DNA of 64,000 nucleotides from Cycas panzhihuaensis (Eukaryota > Cycadophyta). The translations under genes and the position numbers were made by a program. Position 1 is the stretch's first letter. Each line of letters starts with the position of its first letter. The notes beneath the pieces were generated by a model. The model worked only from the letters and a program-made list of their open reading frames with translations. It did not search any database and was not told where the DNA came from. The stretch is taken from the NCBI GenBank assembly GCA_023213395.1, contig CM041465.1, positions 245,651,741-245,715,740 on the forward strand, in the 5' to 3' direction. Shown in pieces: positions 12,181 to 22,814 of this stretch.

Positions 12181-12920
12181 CCTTAAGTTCATTTTCTCTC
12201 ATAAACATCAATGTCTTGAGTCTCTGGAATCTCTCATGATTCAAAGCTTTAGTGAGAATATGTGTAATTCGATCATTTGTATGATAATAGATCAATTCAA
12301 CTGTGTCACTCTCCACTTGCTCTTAAATGAAGTGATGGCGTATTTCCACATGCTTAGTTCTGACATGGAAAACCAGATTTTTCAACAATTGAATGGCATC
12401 TTGATTGTCATAGAACAATTGAGTAGGCTCATCTTGAACAAGTCCAAAGTGGTTAAGAAGTCCTCTAAGCCAAATGGCTTCACAAGTTGTTGCAACTGTA
12501 GCTTTGTATTTTGCTTAAATGGAAGACAAAGAAATTGTTTATTGTATCTTGTTGCTCCAAGAAATCAAACTAGAACTAAGTGCAAATGCATATTTTGATG
12601 TTGATTTTCTCTTATCAGCATCTCTTGCCCAATCTGAGTTAATGAAGCCTTGTAATCTGAATTCAAAAGATTTCTAAAACAAAAGTCCAAACCAAATAGT
12701 TCCTTAAACATATCTTAGAATGCGCTTTGATACCTTCCAATGTTTGGTAGATGGAGCACTCATGTATCGTGATACAACACCAACAATATAACTTAGATCA
12801 AGCCGAGTGTTAGTCAAGTAAATGAGACTACCCATAAGTTGTTTGTACGAAGTTTCATCTACTATTTTATCACTAGATTCTTTCACTAACTTAAGACCAA
12901 CTTCCATGGGTGTAGCAATT
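12181..12920 (-). pseudogene. Copia A: RT C-terminus and RNase H
   Basis: The minus strand reads SYKQLMGSLIYLTNTRLDLS and RYMSAPSTKHWKVSKRILRY (12907-12704), the standard copia RT to RNase H link. It then continues through STSKYAFALSSSLISWS, TTCEAIWLRGLL, FYDNQDAIQLLKNLVFH and RTKHVEIRHHFI to LTKALNHERF near 12240. Several stops are present (for example after LSSI and HHFI). The upstream end is cut at 12920-12926 by the LTR of copia D, so the polymerase active site is absent. A plus-strand frame of 150 codons over the same bases is only its shadow. Confidence 0.85.
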
Positions 12921-12926
12921 GACTTA

Positions 12927-13288
12927 TGTTAGAAATGATATGCATTCCCATATGATGTTCATTAAGTTCATTTGTAATTTCATTAGAATATTTTCTCACA
13001 TAGAATATTCTTAGTGAGAATATGCTTAGTCAATGCCATTAATGAAGTGGTTAGTAGAAGTCAAAAATACTTGAGATAATAAATGAGGTAGTTTAGAGCC
13101 TAGCATATTTTGAGGTAGCAATTAATTTACCATTATCAAGTGGTTAAAACTACCTCTTATGTTTAGAACATTGTAAATCTACATATACAAGATGTATTAA
13201 TTAGTGCATTTGTCATCTCGTCTTTTGTGCATGTGATATAAGCTATGTGTCCATCTCTTATCCACTCATTATGACATGGTATCAGAGC
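12927..13288 (+). repeat. Copia D 5' LTR and primer binding site
   Basis: TGTTAGAAATG at 12927 to ...TTATGACA at 13276 (350 bp, TG...CA ends), immediately followed by TGGTATCAGAGC at 13277-13288, a perfect copy of the initiator-Met primer site typical of plant copia elements. The left flank is copia A RT, which places the insertion. Confidence 0.85.
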
Positions 13289-14177
13289 TAGGTTGCTCTT
13301 AGGACACCTATGTCCTTAATTTTTCTATGTTTGAGCTTTTGATGTTGTCTAAAGGAACATGCTTTTCTTGTATTGCTTGTTGCCACCTGTGTTAAGAACT
13401 TGTTCATGGCGTGGTTGTTCACCCCTATATGCACCATTGTAGCCTCGCTCGTAGCCTTGTTGGACTCGGCCTTTGTTCAAATGTGAGTTGTTGCCATCTC
13501 ACTTAGTTTGTCCGTCACTCAGTTATCGTGGGGAGCTACCCCTGTTTATCCTTGTTGGAGCTGCCTGTCGTTGCGTGGCCCTGTTGGTCGTCTGCAGGTT
13601 GTCCCTATTCGCCACTTGTGCTTCCTGTGTGTGCCTCTTAAAGTCACGTGAATCGTTGCCATCACCATTGCTCGAGTTGTTGGCATCCACTGTAGCCACC
13701 ACCGCTAACTTAATGGATAGGCAACGTCCAACCGTCAGAAGGAGCGCCACCAGTCGCTGCCACTGTCACTGCCATCTCTGTCGCCTTTAGATAATATTTT
13801 TGAAAATCAAATGTTGATGCTAATGTTTATAACATTAGGTTATAAACATTAGCATATCCTTATAATATCCCTCCTTTAAAAATGTCTCTTCCTATAGTTT
13901 GATGCTTTAATATTCTTTGAGGAGTTTTTTCATTTTTTTGGAGAATAGTTTTTTTGTTGATTTAGCACTTGAAGAGAAATTGAAATACAATTTTTTGAGG
14001 AATAAATATTATTTCATCAACTAGGGTCATATGATAAGAGGATTTATTTATTATTAATACTAAGTATTAATCCTCTTTAAGTATATTGTTTTTCTTTGGC
14101 TTAAATTATAGTTATAGAGTGATACTTAACTCTCATACTTGTGGTAGTATAAATATTTATTCAAATAATTTCCTTAG
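13289..14177 (+). other. Copia D untranslated leader
   Basis: Region between primer site and gag start. It is more GC-rich around 13460-13790. The 105-codon plus frame there has no recognisable domain and is crossed by a minus frame of similar length, so I regard both as chance. A small palindromic string ACATTAGGTTATAAACATTAG lies near 13830-13850. Confidence 0.5.
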
Positions 14178-16567
14178 TTGCAAGAATCTAAAATGCCTTT
14201 AGCAAATATTTCAGGTTATATTTTGCTTGAATCACAGAAATTAGATGGAAAAAATTATGTAACGTGGGAATTTAAAATTTCCAACATTTTAGCCTTATAT
14301 AGGCTTATTAAAGTTCTAGATGGAAAAGACAAAAAGCTTGAAGAAGACCCAGTTGATGAGATTGGAGGAGCGACATGGTATGACATGAATCAAATGACCC
14401 TAGTTATCATTAATTTATCAATGGTTGATGAGTTAATCACTCATCTTCAAGGAAAAACATTAGCATTAGATGCATTGAAGACTCTTAGGGATCTATTTGA
14501 GACCAAAAGTAAAACCAGAGTCTTATATCTTCAAAATTTGTTTTACTCGTGTAAAATGTCAAATAATGTTTCTGTTTCTTCTCATTTGCAAAAGTTGAAA
14601 GAGATAAAAGAGAAGCTTATTATAGTAGGCAGAGTCATGCAAGATAAAGAACTTGTTAGCATAATGTTGTATAGCTTGCATGAAGGCTATCACATATTTG
14701 TGACAAGCTTATGTCTTACAAGCTGACCTGAACCTCTAATCTTTGAGGAATTAGGTGGCTTATTGTTGCACGAAGAACAACGTATGGGCTTCTATGATCA
14801 TGGTGGTAGCGATGCTATTGAACTTGCATGAAAGTTGAAGATGAAACCTCCAAATAATAATCTAAAACAACAATCATAAGGAGGCAATAGTAATATGCAA
14901 AAACCAAAATGTGATGTTGTTTGTAAGTATTACAACAAGAAGGGACATTTAGAGAAGCAATGTTGGAAGAAGAAAGGCAATAAGAAGAAGAGCACTCCTG
15001 CTTTTTCTACAAATGAAGATGACAAAGTGTTTTGTATTTAATGCTACAAGCCAAGATACATGTGAGTGGTATGTTGTTTCAGGAATATTTAAACATATCA
15101 CTTATCACAAGGAATGGTTTGAAGATTTGAAAGATTGCCAAAGTCCTCCTATTGTACTTGGTGACAATGGTCAACATCAGATTGTTAGTTGTGGTACCAT
15201 CAACATTCGTCAACTAGACTATGGAACTTTCAAAGTTTCAAATGTGTTTATCCTCCTTCAAGCACAACTTACTATCTGTTAGTTGTATTACTAAGCAGAA
15301 TATTAAGGTAGGATTCGATGAGTGAAAGTGTTTAATGAAGAAAGATGATATTGTAATTGCTCAAGGTGTCTAGGAGAATGGAGTCTATAAATTCCCTAGC
15401 ACATATGAGCTTGGTCTTGTTGCTTAAAATTCTGTTGACACTTTATGGCATGACCGTTACGGTCTTTAAATTATTCCATTCTTCAACTTATTTATAGATT
15501 GAATATGGTAAATGACTTGCTTTCAATCAAGAAAACTGACAAAGTTTGTGATGTATGTGCACTTGGGAAGTAGCATAGGGAACCATTTCAGAAATCTAAG
15601 TGGCGAGCTAAGGAGAAGTTAGAGTTGGTACACTTTGACTTATGTAGGCCAATATCATCATCTTCATATGGAAGGGCACAATACTTCATCACATTTATTG
15701 ATGATTTGACAAGAAGATGTTGGGTGTATCTCTTCAAACACAAGTCATATGCTCTTACAAAGTTTAGAGAATTCAAGGCTGAAGTCGAAAATCTTTCTGA
15801 TAGAAAGATTAAGATCTTGAGGAGTGATAGCAGAGGCAAATATTTGCCAAACGAGTTTATCAACTTTTGTAAAAGTCATGGCATACAACATCAACTGACA
15901 ACTACATATACTCGACAACAAAATGGTGTTTCAGAGTAGAAGAATCGTGTACCATCCTTGAAATTGCACAATGTATGATGAAAGCAAGAAATGTTCCTAA
16001 GGGACTTTGGGGAGAAGCTATTAAGACATCTGTGTACTTGTTGAATATGAGTCCTACTAAGGCAGTTAGAAATATAACTCTTGAAGAAGCGTGGACTAGT
16101 GTAAAACCTTCTGCTTCACATCTTTGCATTTTTGGGTGTATTGCATATGTACATGTGCCTGATGAAAGAAGGCACAAACTTGATGACAAAAGTACAAAAT
16201 GTATTCCTGTTTGGTATAACATGGCATCAAAAGCATATAGGCTTTGGACTCTTTTTGAGAAAAAGATTATTCTTAGTAGAGATGTTTTGTTTTGAGAAAC
16301 TGATGATGATGATCAAGTTATTGTACCCATTGAAGAAGGTGAAAGACATAAAGAAAAAGAAATTAGAGAGGGTGAGGAAAGTAAAGAGGGTGATCATGGT
16401 GAAGCTTTCACTTCTTCTGTTCCTCCTTGTATTACTATAACTATTTCTTCTCAAAAGAAACTACCAAAATGTTATTTGTAAACCATTTAAAATTCTGGAG
16501 AAGTGAATCTTGATTCGAGAATTCAAACAAGAAGCAAAACTAATCTTGCCTTGATAAAAAAAATCTG
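14178..16567 (+). pseudogene. Copia D gag, protease and integrase
   Basis: Gag opens at about 14178-14192 and runs to 14726 (LDGKNYVTWEFKISNIL, then LFETKSKTRVLYLQNLFYS and LHEGYH), close to the normal copia capsid. The nucleocapsid knuckle at 14922-14963 reads CKYYNKKGHLEKQC, with its second Cys replaced by Tyr. In the protease (about 15073) the usual DSGAS is VSGIF, so the catalytic Asp is gone. Integrase (about 15580-16290) keeps LVHFDLC, FITFIDDLTRRCWVY, LRSDSRGKY and QQNGVSE, that is all three catalytic acids, then a stop; LWGEAIKTSVYLLNMSPTKA follows. The copy ends in the integrase-RT linker near TRSKTNLALIKK. Several frameshifts make it inactive. Confidence 0.85.
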
Positions 16568-16624
16568 AAGTGTTGATGAGCCATAAATATTCCATGAAGC
16601 CAAAGATATGGCTCATCAACACTT
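16568..16624. repeat. 18-bp perfect inverted repeat at the D/A junction
   Basis: AAGTGTTGATGAGCCATA (16568-16585) and its exact reverse complement (16607-16624) are separated by 21 bases. It lies precisely where plus-strand D coding sequence fades and minus-strand A leader begins, so it may mark the breakpoint of the rearrangement that removed the D 3' half and the A pol. Confidence 0.85.
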
Positions 16625-17230
16625 ACAATGTCTTGAATATGCTCATATATATAACATGAAGTTATATATCATGGCATAAATCGATTTTTTGCAAATTACA
16701 AAAGTGTAATTCTGAAGGCTGTGTGACGATACCTCCATGACTTCTTGGCATCTTAGCGGTTGGATGACAATGACTTTCGAGTTTAGGTGGATAGACAGGC
16801 AATTGTGTAGGCAACTACCTTCATAATTAGGCGGATGAACAAGCGATGGTAAATGTGGCTACCTTGGTAGTTGGGTGGACGGTCATGCGATTGTGCAAGC
16901 AGCTACCTCCAGCGCTGAATGGATGGACATGCGACAATGCAGGTTCAGACTCAGACATGCGCCACAATATACATCACCCGCTCTTCCACAGGTGAGAACT
17001 CCTTCAAGAATGAACGTAATTGTGACAATGAGCAACTCTACAACATACGAAGATACCCAAACAAAAACTATTCTGAGAGGCGGCCAACCTTTGACTTAAG
17101 ACCTTATCACAAAGACACAACAACTCTACCATTCAATCTCTATTGATATTGGAGGCCATTAACGATCTCATAGACTTTCTTAGAAGTCAAGGGTATAACT
17201 ATCAAGTGAGGGAGCTTGACTTTGATACCA
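16625..17230 (-). other. Copia A leader and primer binding site
   Basis: The minus-strand leader of A. At its right end GACTTTGATACCA (17218-17230) is the reverse complement of a primer site, TGGTATCAAAGTC, two changes from the initiator-Met consensus, abutting the LTR at 17231. The leader contains imperfect repeats of a phrase like CATGCGATTGTGCAAGCAGCTACCTCC (plus strand, about 16715-16950, units of roughly 45-60 bases). No coding domain is visible. Confidence 0.6.
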
Positions 17231-17496
17231 TGTAAGAAAAAGAGGGGTAGGAGTAGGATGCATAACACATATCACATTCACAACAGACAGGAAATGGGTA
17301 GGTGCTAATGAATCACAACTCCCCAACTTTTCATTAAAACAAATGGTTGCGTACATATATTTATAGATTACAAATGTTCTAAACAGAGGTAAATAGTTCT
17401 AACTACCTCATAATTGTTAATGAATAACTCTCTCAAATTATGGTAGGCTCTAATCTACCTTATTTAATACTTCAACTAACTTTGACTTCCACTAAC
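17231..17496 (-). repeat. Copia A 5' LTR, first part
   Basis: Starts TGTAAGAAAAAGAGGGG on the plus strand beside the A primer site and matches the 3' LTR (11701-12168) up to GACTTCCACTAAC. It is interrupted at 17497 by copia B and continues at 33279. Confidence 0.85.
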
Positions 17497-17709
17497 TGTT
17501 AGAATATAATGTTTTATCCTAGGTTGTAAGTTCATATATTTATGTGCCCTAATATAATCGTATGACACATGTCATCCAGAGGTAATTCGATTACAAGTTG
17601 GTTCTAGGGTGGTTACAAACCCTAACTATATATATGGACTTGCATCTTCAATAATGAAGCAATTCATTCTCTCATCTATCATTGTGCATGTCCAACATGG
17701 TATTAGCGC
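17497..17709 (+). repeat. Copia B 5' LTR and primer binding site
   Basis: TGTTAGAATATAATG to ...GTCCAACA (17697), then TGGTATTAGCGC (17698-17709), the initiator-Met primer site with two changes. A TATA-like TATATATATGG lies near 17623-17634, followed by the usual transcribed part. Confidence 0.9.
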
Positions 17710-18408
17710 ATGATACCTTTCCCTTTTAAAGAGGAAGACTGTCTTGAAGCCAGTAAAAAGAGTCCAAACTGAGACTTTAGAGGATCTGAAAGAGAAGAAG
17801 AAGAAGCTTGAAGAGGAAGAGTGCTAAGTTACTCAAAAAGTCCAAAGGAGGTTCAGTTGAAGCCGTACTGAGCCATAGTACGGATTCGTATAGCCGTACG
17901 AACATATTTTTTTTCAAGTTCTCAAATCAAGACGAGATTTGGCCAGAATATAGATCATGCCATTCTAAGCAATTTTCCCTTCTGCATCGAATTATTCTGA
18001 GGTCATTTTCAACCACTTCTCGGCCAAAAATAGGTTTGTGAGGGTTTGAAGAAATATAGTGAAAACTCTTCTTTTTTTTTTTTTGCGTTTTTCTCGTTGA
18101 AAATCAGGTGTAAAATCTTTGTGATAACATTTCAGTTATCTTTGGAGTGATTTCTGATCTTTTTTGTGGATATTTTGATTAATCTAAGCAATTTTCTCCT
18201 AAAACCCAAACCGCAGACCAAGCCTTTTGAGGTTGTTTTCTCCTTATTAGGAAGTTAGGTTCAAAAAATAATCACAGAACCTGATTCGCCTTTGCAAGAG
18301 CTTCCTTTCGAGGTATAATTTGCACCCGTTCGTACAACTACCGCACCATACAGAAATCTGTACAGTCATATGCACTAGGGTTTCAAAAATTGTGCTCTCC
18401 GCTTTAAA
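17710..18408 (+). other. Copia B untranslated leader
   Basis: About 700 bases between primer site and gag start. A short motif with GTACGG or CGTAC recurs (about 17863, 17879, 17894, 18331, 18345), and similar CGTACAG/GGTACGAC phrases occur in the leader of element E (51340-51380), suggesting that E and B are related. No coding domain. Confidence 0.55.
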
Positions 18409-19023
18409 ATGGCTTCTTCCATCTTGGCCCTATATGATAATGGCAAACTCACTGATAACAATTATAACATATGGAAAATTAAAGTAGAAACTCTCCTTAG
18501 AGCAAAAAATGCCTAGCAAATTACTACAGGAGATGAAGTCAAGCCTAAAGATGCAGGGACTGCCCAAACTAATTGGGAAGAAAGGGATAACACTGAGTCA
18601 TCATATTAAAACTGTCAATATCTGATCCTCTTCTCATTTATGTTGAGAATCTATACTCCGCTACAAGCATTTGGAAGTATCTAGAGAACTTATACAGACA
18701 AAAGAATAGAGCTATGATAATAGCGATTAAAGAAGAACTCTCCAGACTCCACATGAATTACTTTGAAACCATCACAAAGTTCTTACATAAGGTGATTTCA
18801 CTAAAAAACGATCTCTTCAGTGCAGGTGATCTGGTTACACATCATGCATTAGTAGAACTTGTGGTTAGCAAGTTACCCAAGTCATTCGATGTTACAATAA
18901 ACACCATTACTAATGCAAATCAAATAGCAACAATGACAATGGACACGTTGACAGGGCTACTACTACAACAGGAGCAAAGAAACAAACGATATGAAGTTGC
19001 ATGAGAACTTAAAGACGCATTCG
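18409..19023 (+). pseudogene. Copia B gag, N-terminal part
   Basis: Opens with ATG at 18409 (MASSILALYDNGKLTDNNYN, then IWKIKVETLLRAKNA), the standard copia capsid opening with the W.K motif. After two stops and frame changes it continues at 18714-19004 with IKEELSRLHMNYFETITKFL, LVVSKLPKSFDVTINTI and LTGLLLQQEQRNKRYE, the capsid C-terminal half. It is cut at 19023 by Z; gag resumes at 24886. The 5 bases ATTCG (19019-19023) and ATTCA (24886-24890) are the likely target duplication, one base diverged. Confidence 0.85.
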
Positions 19024-19565
19024 TGTAGCAGAAGCTTTTAACTTATTATAGAAGTAACACAAAGATTCATAGATATCGATCTAATATAGGCTCAAATAGA
19101 TCTCCTCAATCTCAAATAATAATGACTATTGGAAATTCACCATAAACACTAGAGTAAAGTAAAGGAAATAGTACAAATAAAAGGTAAATATGTTGTCCAC
19201 AAATGATACTGGAAAGTATAAAAATATACAACAAAATATCCTTACTAAATGCTTGCCCCTCGAGGTGGGAATCCTCTGAATATCTCAGGCCAAAAGGCCG
19301 AGCCAACTGCAGCCTTAGAGCCGAAAATATGGAAGAGATCCAATCGAAGTGATGATCCAAAATGAGGGCTTTGATCCCTATTTATAATGGTCAATTATTA
19401 TCCTGCTTGAAGTCAGCCAGAATTAGGACAGTTCACCGGGAGTGAACCATTAATGAAGTTGGCCAGAAGACTGGCTTATAGGTCGGCTAATATTTCTGCG
19501 CTCATTTTTGGGGGTTTAAGTTTGCTGACAGGCCTCTAAAGAGAAGGTTTTCCTGGAATGCAACA
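19024..19565 (-). repeat. Chromovirus Z 3' LTR
   Basis: Plus-strand ends TGTAGCAGAAGC...GGAATGCAACA. Matches 24343-24885 base for base apart from scattered substitutions. In an intact element the purine tract would touch position 19565; here a 139-base segment intervenes. Confidence 0.9.
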
Positions 19566-19704
19566 ATTCACATCTAGATTGAACCTGAGATCTAGAGGAT
19601 GAAGCAGAGGAAGAGGGAAAGGTTCCGAAAGTCATACTCCATCACGTGGACATTAACAAGATTCAAGAGGACGAATGTCATACTCCATCACGTGGAATGC
19701 AACA
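19566..19704. repeat. Displaced copy of copia B gag between Z LTR and its purine tract
   Basis: 19566-19674 reads like 24886-24994 (both with ATTCACATC.AGATTGAAC, GGATCTAGAGGATGAAGC or a close variant, and GATTCAAGAGGACGA), that is the B gag segment downstream of the Z insertion point. A 20-base piece (GTCATACTCCATCACGTGGA, 19631-19650) is then repeated at 19677-19696, running into AATGCAACA, which is the true end of the Z LTR beside the purine tract. The arrangement is LTR, target copy, short repeat, LTR-end stub. Confidence 0.8.
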
Positions 19705-19720
19705 AGTCCCCTCTCCCCCC
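19705..19720 (-). promoter_or_regulatory. Chromovirus Z polypurine tract
   Basis: The minus strand reads GGGGGGAGAGGGGACT directly before TGTTGCATTCC, the LTR start. It would prime plus-strand DNA synthesis. Confidence 0.85.
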
Positions 19721-19736
19721 GAAAAATGCTTTGCCC

Positions 19737-20303
19737 TCAAAGCATTGGTAGCTTTGGAAATTGTTGTATCCATCCGTCTGACTCCCATGTTGCGTCTTGT
19801 ATATCCAATGTTTGCCATTTTATGAGGTACTCTTTGACTTGTCTTGTTCGAAGTTGCCTAGTGCGAATTTGGAGTATCCCGTTTGGGTCTAGTATAATCT
19901 GTTCTTCATTGAGTTCTGGCAAAGATGTCTATGGTACTATTTTGTAGCCGATCTTTTTCTTAAGGCATGAAATATGAAAAGTATCATGGATCTTGCTTGT
20001 TGTCGATAACTTAAGTTTGTGAGCTACTTCCCCGATTCTGTCAAGTATTTGATATGGTCCAAAATATCGAGGAGCGAGCTTTTGTGTCTTCATCTTGCTC
20101 AATGACGCTTGTTTATATGGTTGCAACCGGAGGAAAACCCAATTGTCTTCTTGGAAGCTCCTTTCAGATCGCTGCGCATCCGCTTGTTGCTTCATTCTGT
20201 TCTTTGCCATCACCAAATTATCCTTGAGAATTCTAACCATGTCTTCCATTTGCTTTTGGTGTTCTTGGACAACTTGAACCTGGGATGATACATTCCATGT
20301 CAA
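19737..20303 (-). pseudogene. Chromovirus Z integrase C-terminus and chromodomain
   Basis: Two minus frames, 20303-19929 and 19922-19737. The first holds a helical stretch (QEHQKQMEDMVRILKDNL), then LRLQPYKQASL, KLAPRYFGPYQILDRIGEVA and IHDTFHISCLKK, the GPY/F module of gypsy integrase. The second reads LRTRQVKEYLIKWQTLDIQD followed by ATWES, a chromodomain with the aromatic residues that bind methylated histone H3 tails in this family (EYLIKW and ATWE). Chromodomains direct integration to heterochromatin in chromoviruses. A frameshift of a few bases separates the two parts. Confidence 0.88.
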
Positions 20304-20315
20304 TAGAGACGAGGG

Positions 20316-20900
20316 TTAGTATCCGTAAAGAGCTTGGAATGGTGTCATCTTGGTGGAAGAGTGATATGTTGTATTATACCACCACTCGGATAAGTACAAA
20401 CACTTGTGCCACTGATTTTGTTTATTTAAACAAAAATTCCTCAAGTAACCTTCAAAACATTTGTTGACTATCGATGTTTGTCCATCTGTTTGGGGATGAT
20501 ACACTGTGCTCATGTGCAATTTTGTACCTGCAATTCTGAATAAATCCTTCCAAAATTTATTGGTGAACTTTGGGTCCCTATTGCTAACAATAGTTTTAGG
20601 AAACCTGTGTAGTCTATGGATTTCTTTCATATATAGTTTTGCAACGTCACTTGCCTTTGTTGTTGACTGTAGTCCTAAAAAATGACTATACTTTGTTAAT
20701 CTATCGACTGTGATAAAGATTGCATCTTTACCTTCTGATTTTGGGAGATCTGTAATAAGATCCATTGAAATTTCTTCCCATTTTTGGTTGGGAATTGGTA
20801 GGGGTTGTAGGAGACCTGGGGTCTTTACATATTTTACCTTGTTTCGTTGACAAGTATCGTATTCTGTCACAAATTTTTGAACGTCTGATTTCAAGGCCTT
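20316..20900 (-). pseudogene. Chromovirus Z integrase core
   Basis: A 192-codon open minus frame covering the zinc-binding end (CQRNKVKYVKTPGLLQPLP) and catalytic core (ISMDLITDLPKSEGKDAIF, ITVDRLTKYSHF, FWKDLFRIAGTKLHMSTVYH, STKMTPFQALYGY). The first catalytic Asp (MDLITDLP) is present. The second, normally in SDRDPKF, is Asn (SNRDPKF), and 36 residues later the Glu of GQTE is Ser (GQTSIVN). Two of three metal-binding residues are therefore lost although the frame is open, so this copy could not have integrated itself with this enzyme in its present form. Confidence 0.9.
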
Positions 20901-21115
20901 CCAAAAGTACGATGCTTTTATCTTCTGATATGTCTTTTCTATACTAGTGTGGCCTACTTCTCGGACTGAATGTGCTTATTGCAATATAATTCCCTTTAAT
21001 TTGGAATTTTTGGGAATACAGATTTTGGCGTTCGTAAGAATCAGATCGCCCTTTTGTTGGTATTTATCTGAATTGCTTCCCTTGATGTTATATAGGAGTT
21101 TTTGGTATCTTGGAT

Positions 21116-22281
21116 CTACCATATATTCAGTTCTGATGGATTTAGCCTTGAGGGCATAATTGTTGATATCAATTGTAATAAAGGACCTTCCTTTGTTTCA
21201 TCTGGGATTCGTGATAATGCATTTGCTATAATATTCTCCTTGCGTTTCTTATATACTATCGAAAGGTCAAAATTCTGCAACTTATTGATCCATTTTTGTT
21301 GTTTAGCGGACAATGTCTTCTCTTTGAGGAAGTATTTCACACTATCATGATCCGTATGCACCTGAAAGGAATTTCCAGTAGATATTGTCACCATTGTTGG
21401 ATGGCGTGCATCATTACGAGCATCTCCTTATCATAAATGGGTTTGTGTTTTTCTCTGTTATTTAACTTCAGACTCTCATAAGCTATTGGTCTTTCATCTT
21501 GGAGTAAGATTGCTCCTACCTCAAATCCTGATGCATCACACTCCAGTATGAACGGTTTCGAAAAATCAGGTGTTGCTAAGACTGGAGCTATTACCATGGC
21601 CTTCTTAGGATCACCAAAAGCTTCTTCTGCTTTCAGGTTCCAAGCAAACACGTCTTTCTTTGTTAAATCTGTGAGTGGAGCTGCTAGGTGTGCATAACCC
21701 TTTATGAACATTTTAACAAATCTTGTTGTCCCCAAGAATCCTTGAACTGCTGTAACATTTGTTGGGGTTGGCCAATTGACAATTGCTTGTATCTTCTTTG
21801 GGTCAATCCTTATGCCTTCTCTAGTTATGATGCGGCCTAAGTATTCTAGTTCTTCCTTTGCAAACAAACATTTATTTTTGTTGGCAAAGAATTGATTATT
21901 GTGCAAAATTTCAAAAACGATTTTCAGATGTTCTAGATGCTCTTCCCACGTCTTACTGTAGATTAAGATATCATCGAAGAAAATTAACACAAATTTGCAT
22001 AACACTTGCCTGAAGGTATCGTTCATGGTGCTATGAAATGTTGCCAGTGTGTTCGTTAATCTAAATGGCATTACTCTAAATTCGAATAGACCTTCATGTG
22101 TTCTGAACGCTGTCTTGTAAACGTCTTCTTCCCTTATCCGAATTTGATGATATCTTGAGCATAAATCAATTTTTGAAAAGTATTTTGCTCCATGGATTTC
22201 GTCTAATAGATCGTCAATGCGGGGGATCGGGTACCTGTTCTTGACTGTTAATTGATTGAGACCTTGGTAGTCCACACACAT
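21116..22281 (-). pseudogene. Chromovirus Z reverse transcriptase and RNase H
   Basis: Minus frame 22281-21388 (297 codons) opens MCVDYQGLNQLTVKNRYPIP and contains FSKIDLCSRYHQIRI, the polymerase active site FFDDILIYS with both Asp present, LEYLGRIITREGIRIDP, VQGFLGTTRFVKMFIKGYA and the RNase H start FILECDASGFEVGAILLQ. The second frame (21394-21116) carries the RNase H rest (VHTDHDSVKYFL, QKWINKLQNFDLSIVYKKRK, ENIIANALSRIPDE). Minor defects: a stop after IQQW and an early frame break before 22281. Of the pol domains in Z this is the best preserved. Confidence 0.92.
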
Positions 22282-22814
22282 TCTATATGAACCATTCTTT
22301 GAACTGATAACAACTAGGACTGCGAATGGGCTTGTGCTAGTGGTAATGCTCCCTTGGGATAGTAGTTTGTTTGTGATTTACTTGATTTCTTTTTGTAAAT
22401 GATACATATGTTTATATGGTTGAATGTTGATTGGCGCTGCACTTGGTATAAGTTCAATTGCATGTTGATTTTCTCGAAGAGGCGGTAGTCCTTTTGGTTC
22501 ATCGAACACTGCCTTATATTATTCTATAATTTGTTGAATCTCTGGTGGAATATCCTCGATTTTGACCTTATAGCATGTCATAATGTATGCTGATGGTTTT
22601 TTTTTGAGGAGCTTCTCCATTCGGTGTGATGACACCAGTTGTACTGGTGGCGTTGTCGGTCATCTAATTAGTGAAATAATCTGGTCATATAATTAGTGAC
22701 TATATTACCCAGAGTTTGAAGCCACTGAATTCCCAATACTACGTCCACGTCGTCGATTTGCATTGCGAACATGCTTGTGCTTGTGTTATATTCGCTCATT
22801 TGTAAATTGATTTT

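Larger units (their letters stand above)
12927..16567 (+). mobile_element. Copia D: 5' part of a copia element inserted in copia A
   Basis: 5' LTR, primer site, leader, gag, protease and integrase are in the correct order on the plus strand, then the copy stops in the linker before RT. No RT, RNase H, purine tract or 3' LTR follows; instead the minus-strand leader of copia A begins. The LTR resembles the A LTR (shared TTAGAATATTTTCTC and TAGTTTAGAGCCTA blocks), so A and D are the same family in opposite orientation. Loss of the 3' half probably came from a deletion between inverted relatives. Confidence 0.75.

Noticed and set aside
12146-12598. 150-codon plus frame as a gene
   Set aside because: It is the antisense shadow of copia A RNase H, which is clearly readable on the minus strand.
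13277-13288. TGGTATCAGAGC sites (also 50929, 24331) as tRNA gene ends
   Set aside because: Each directly abuts an LTR end and lacks the rest of a tRNA cloverleaf. They are primer binding sites.
13473-13790. Overlapping plus and minus frames in the D leader as genes
   Set aside because: Both arise in a GC-richer patch of an untranslated leader with no motif. The plus frame is Cys/Leu/Arg-rich in a chance-like way.
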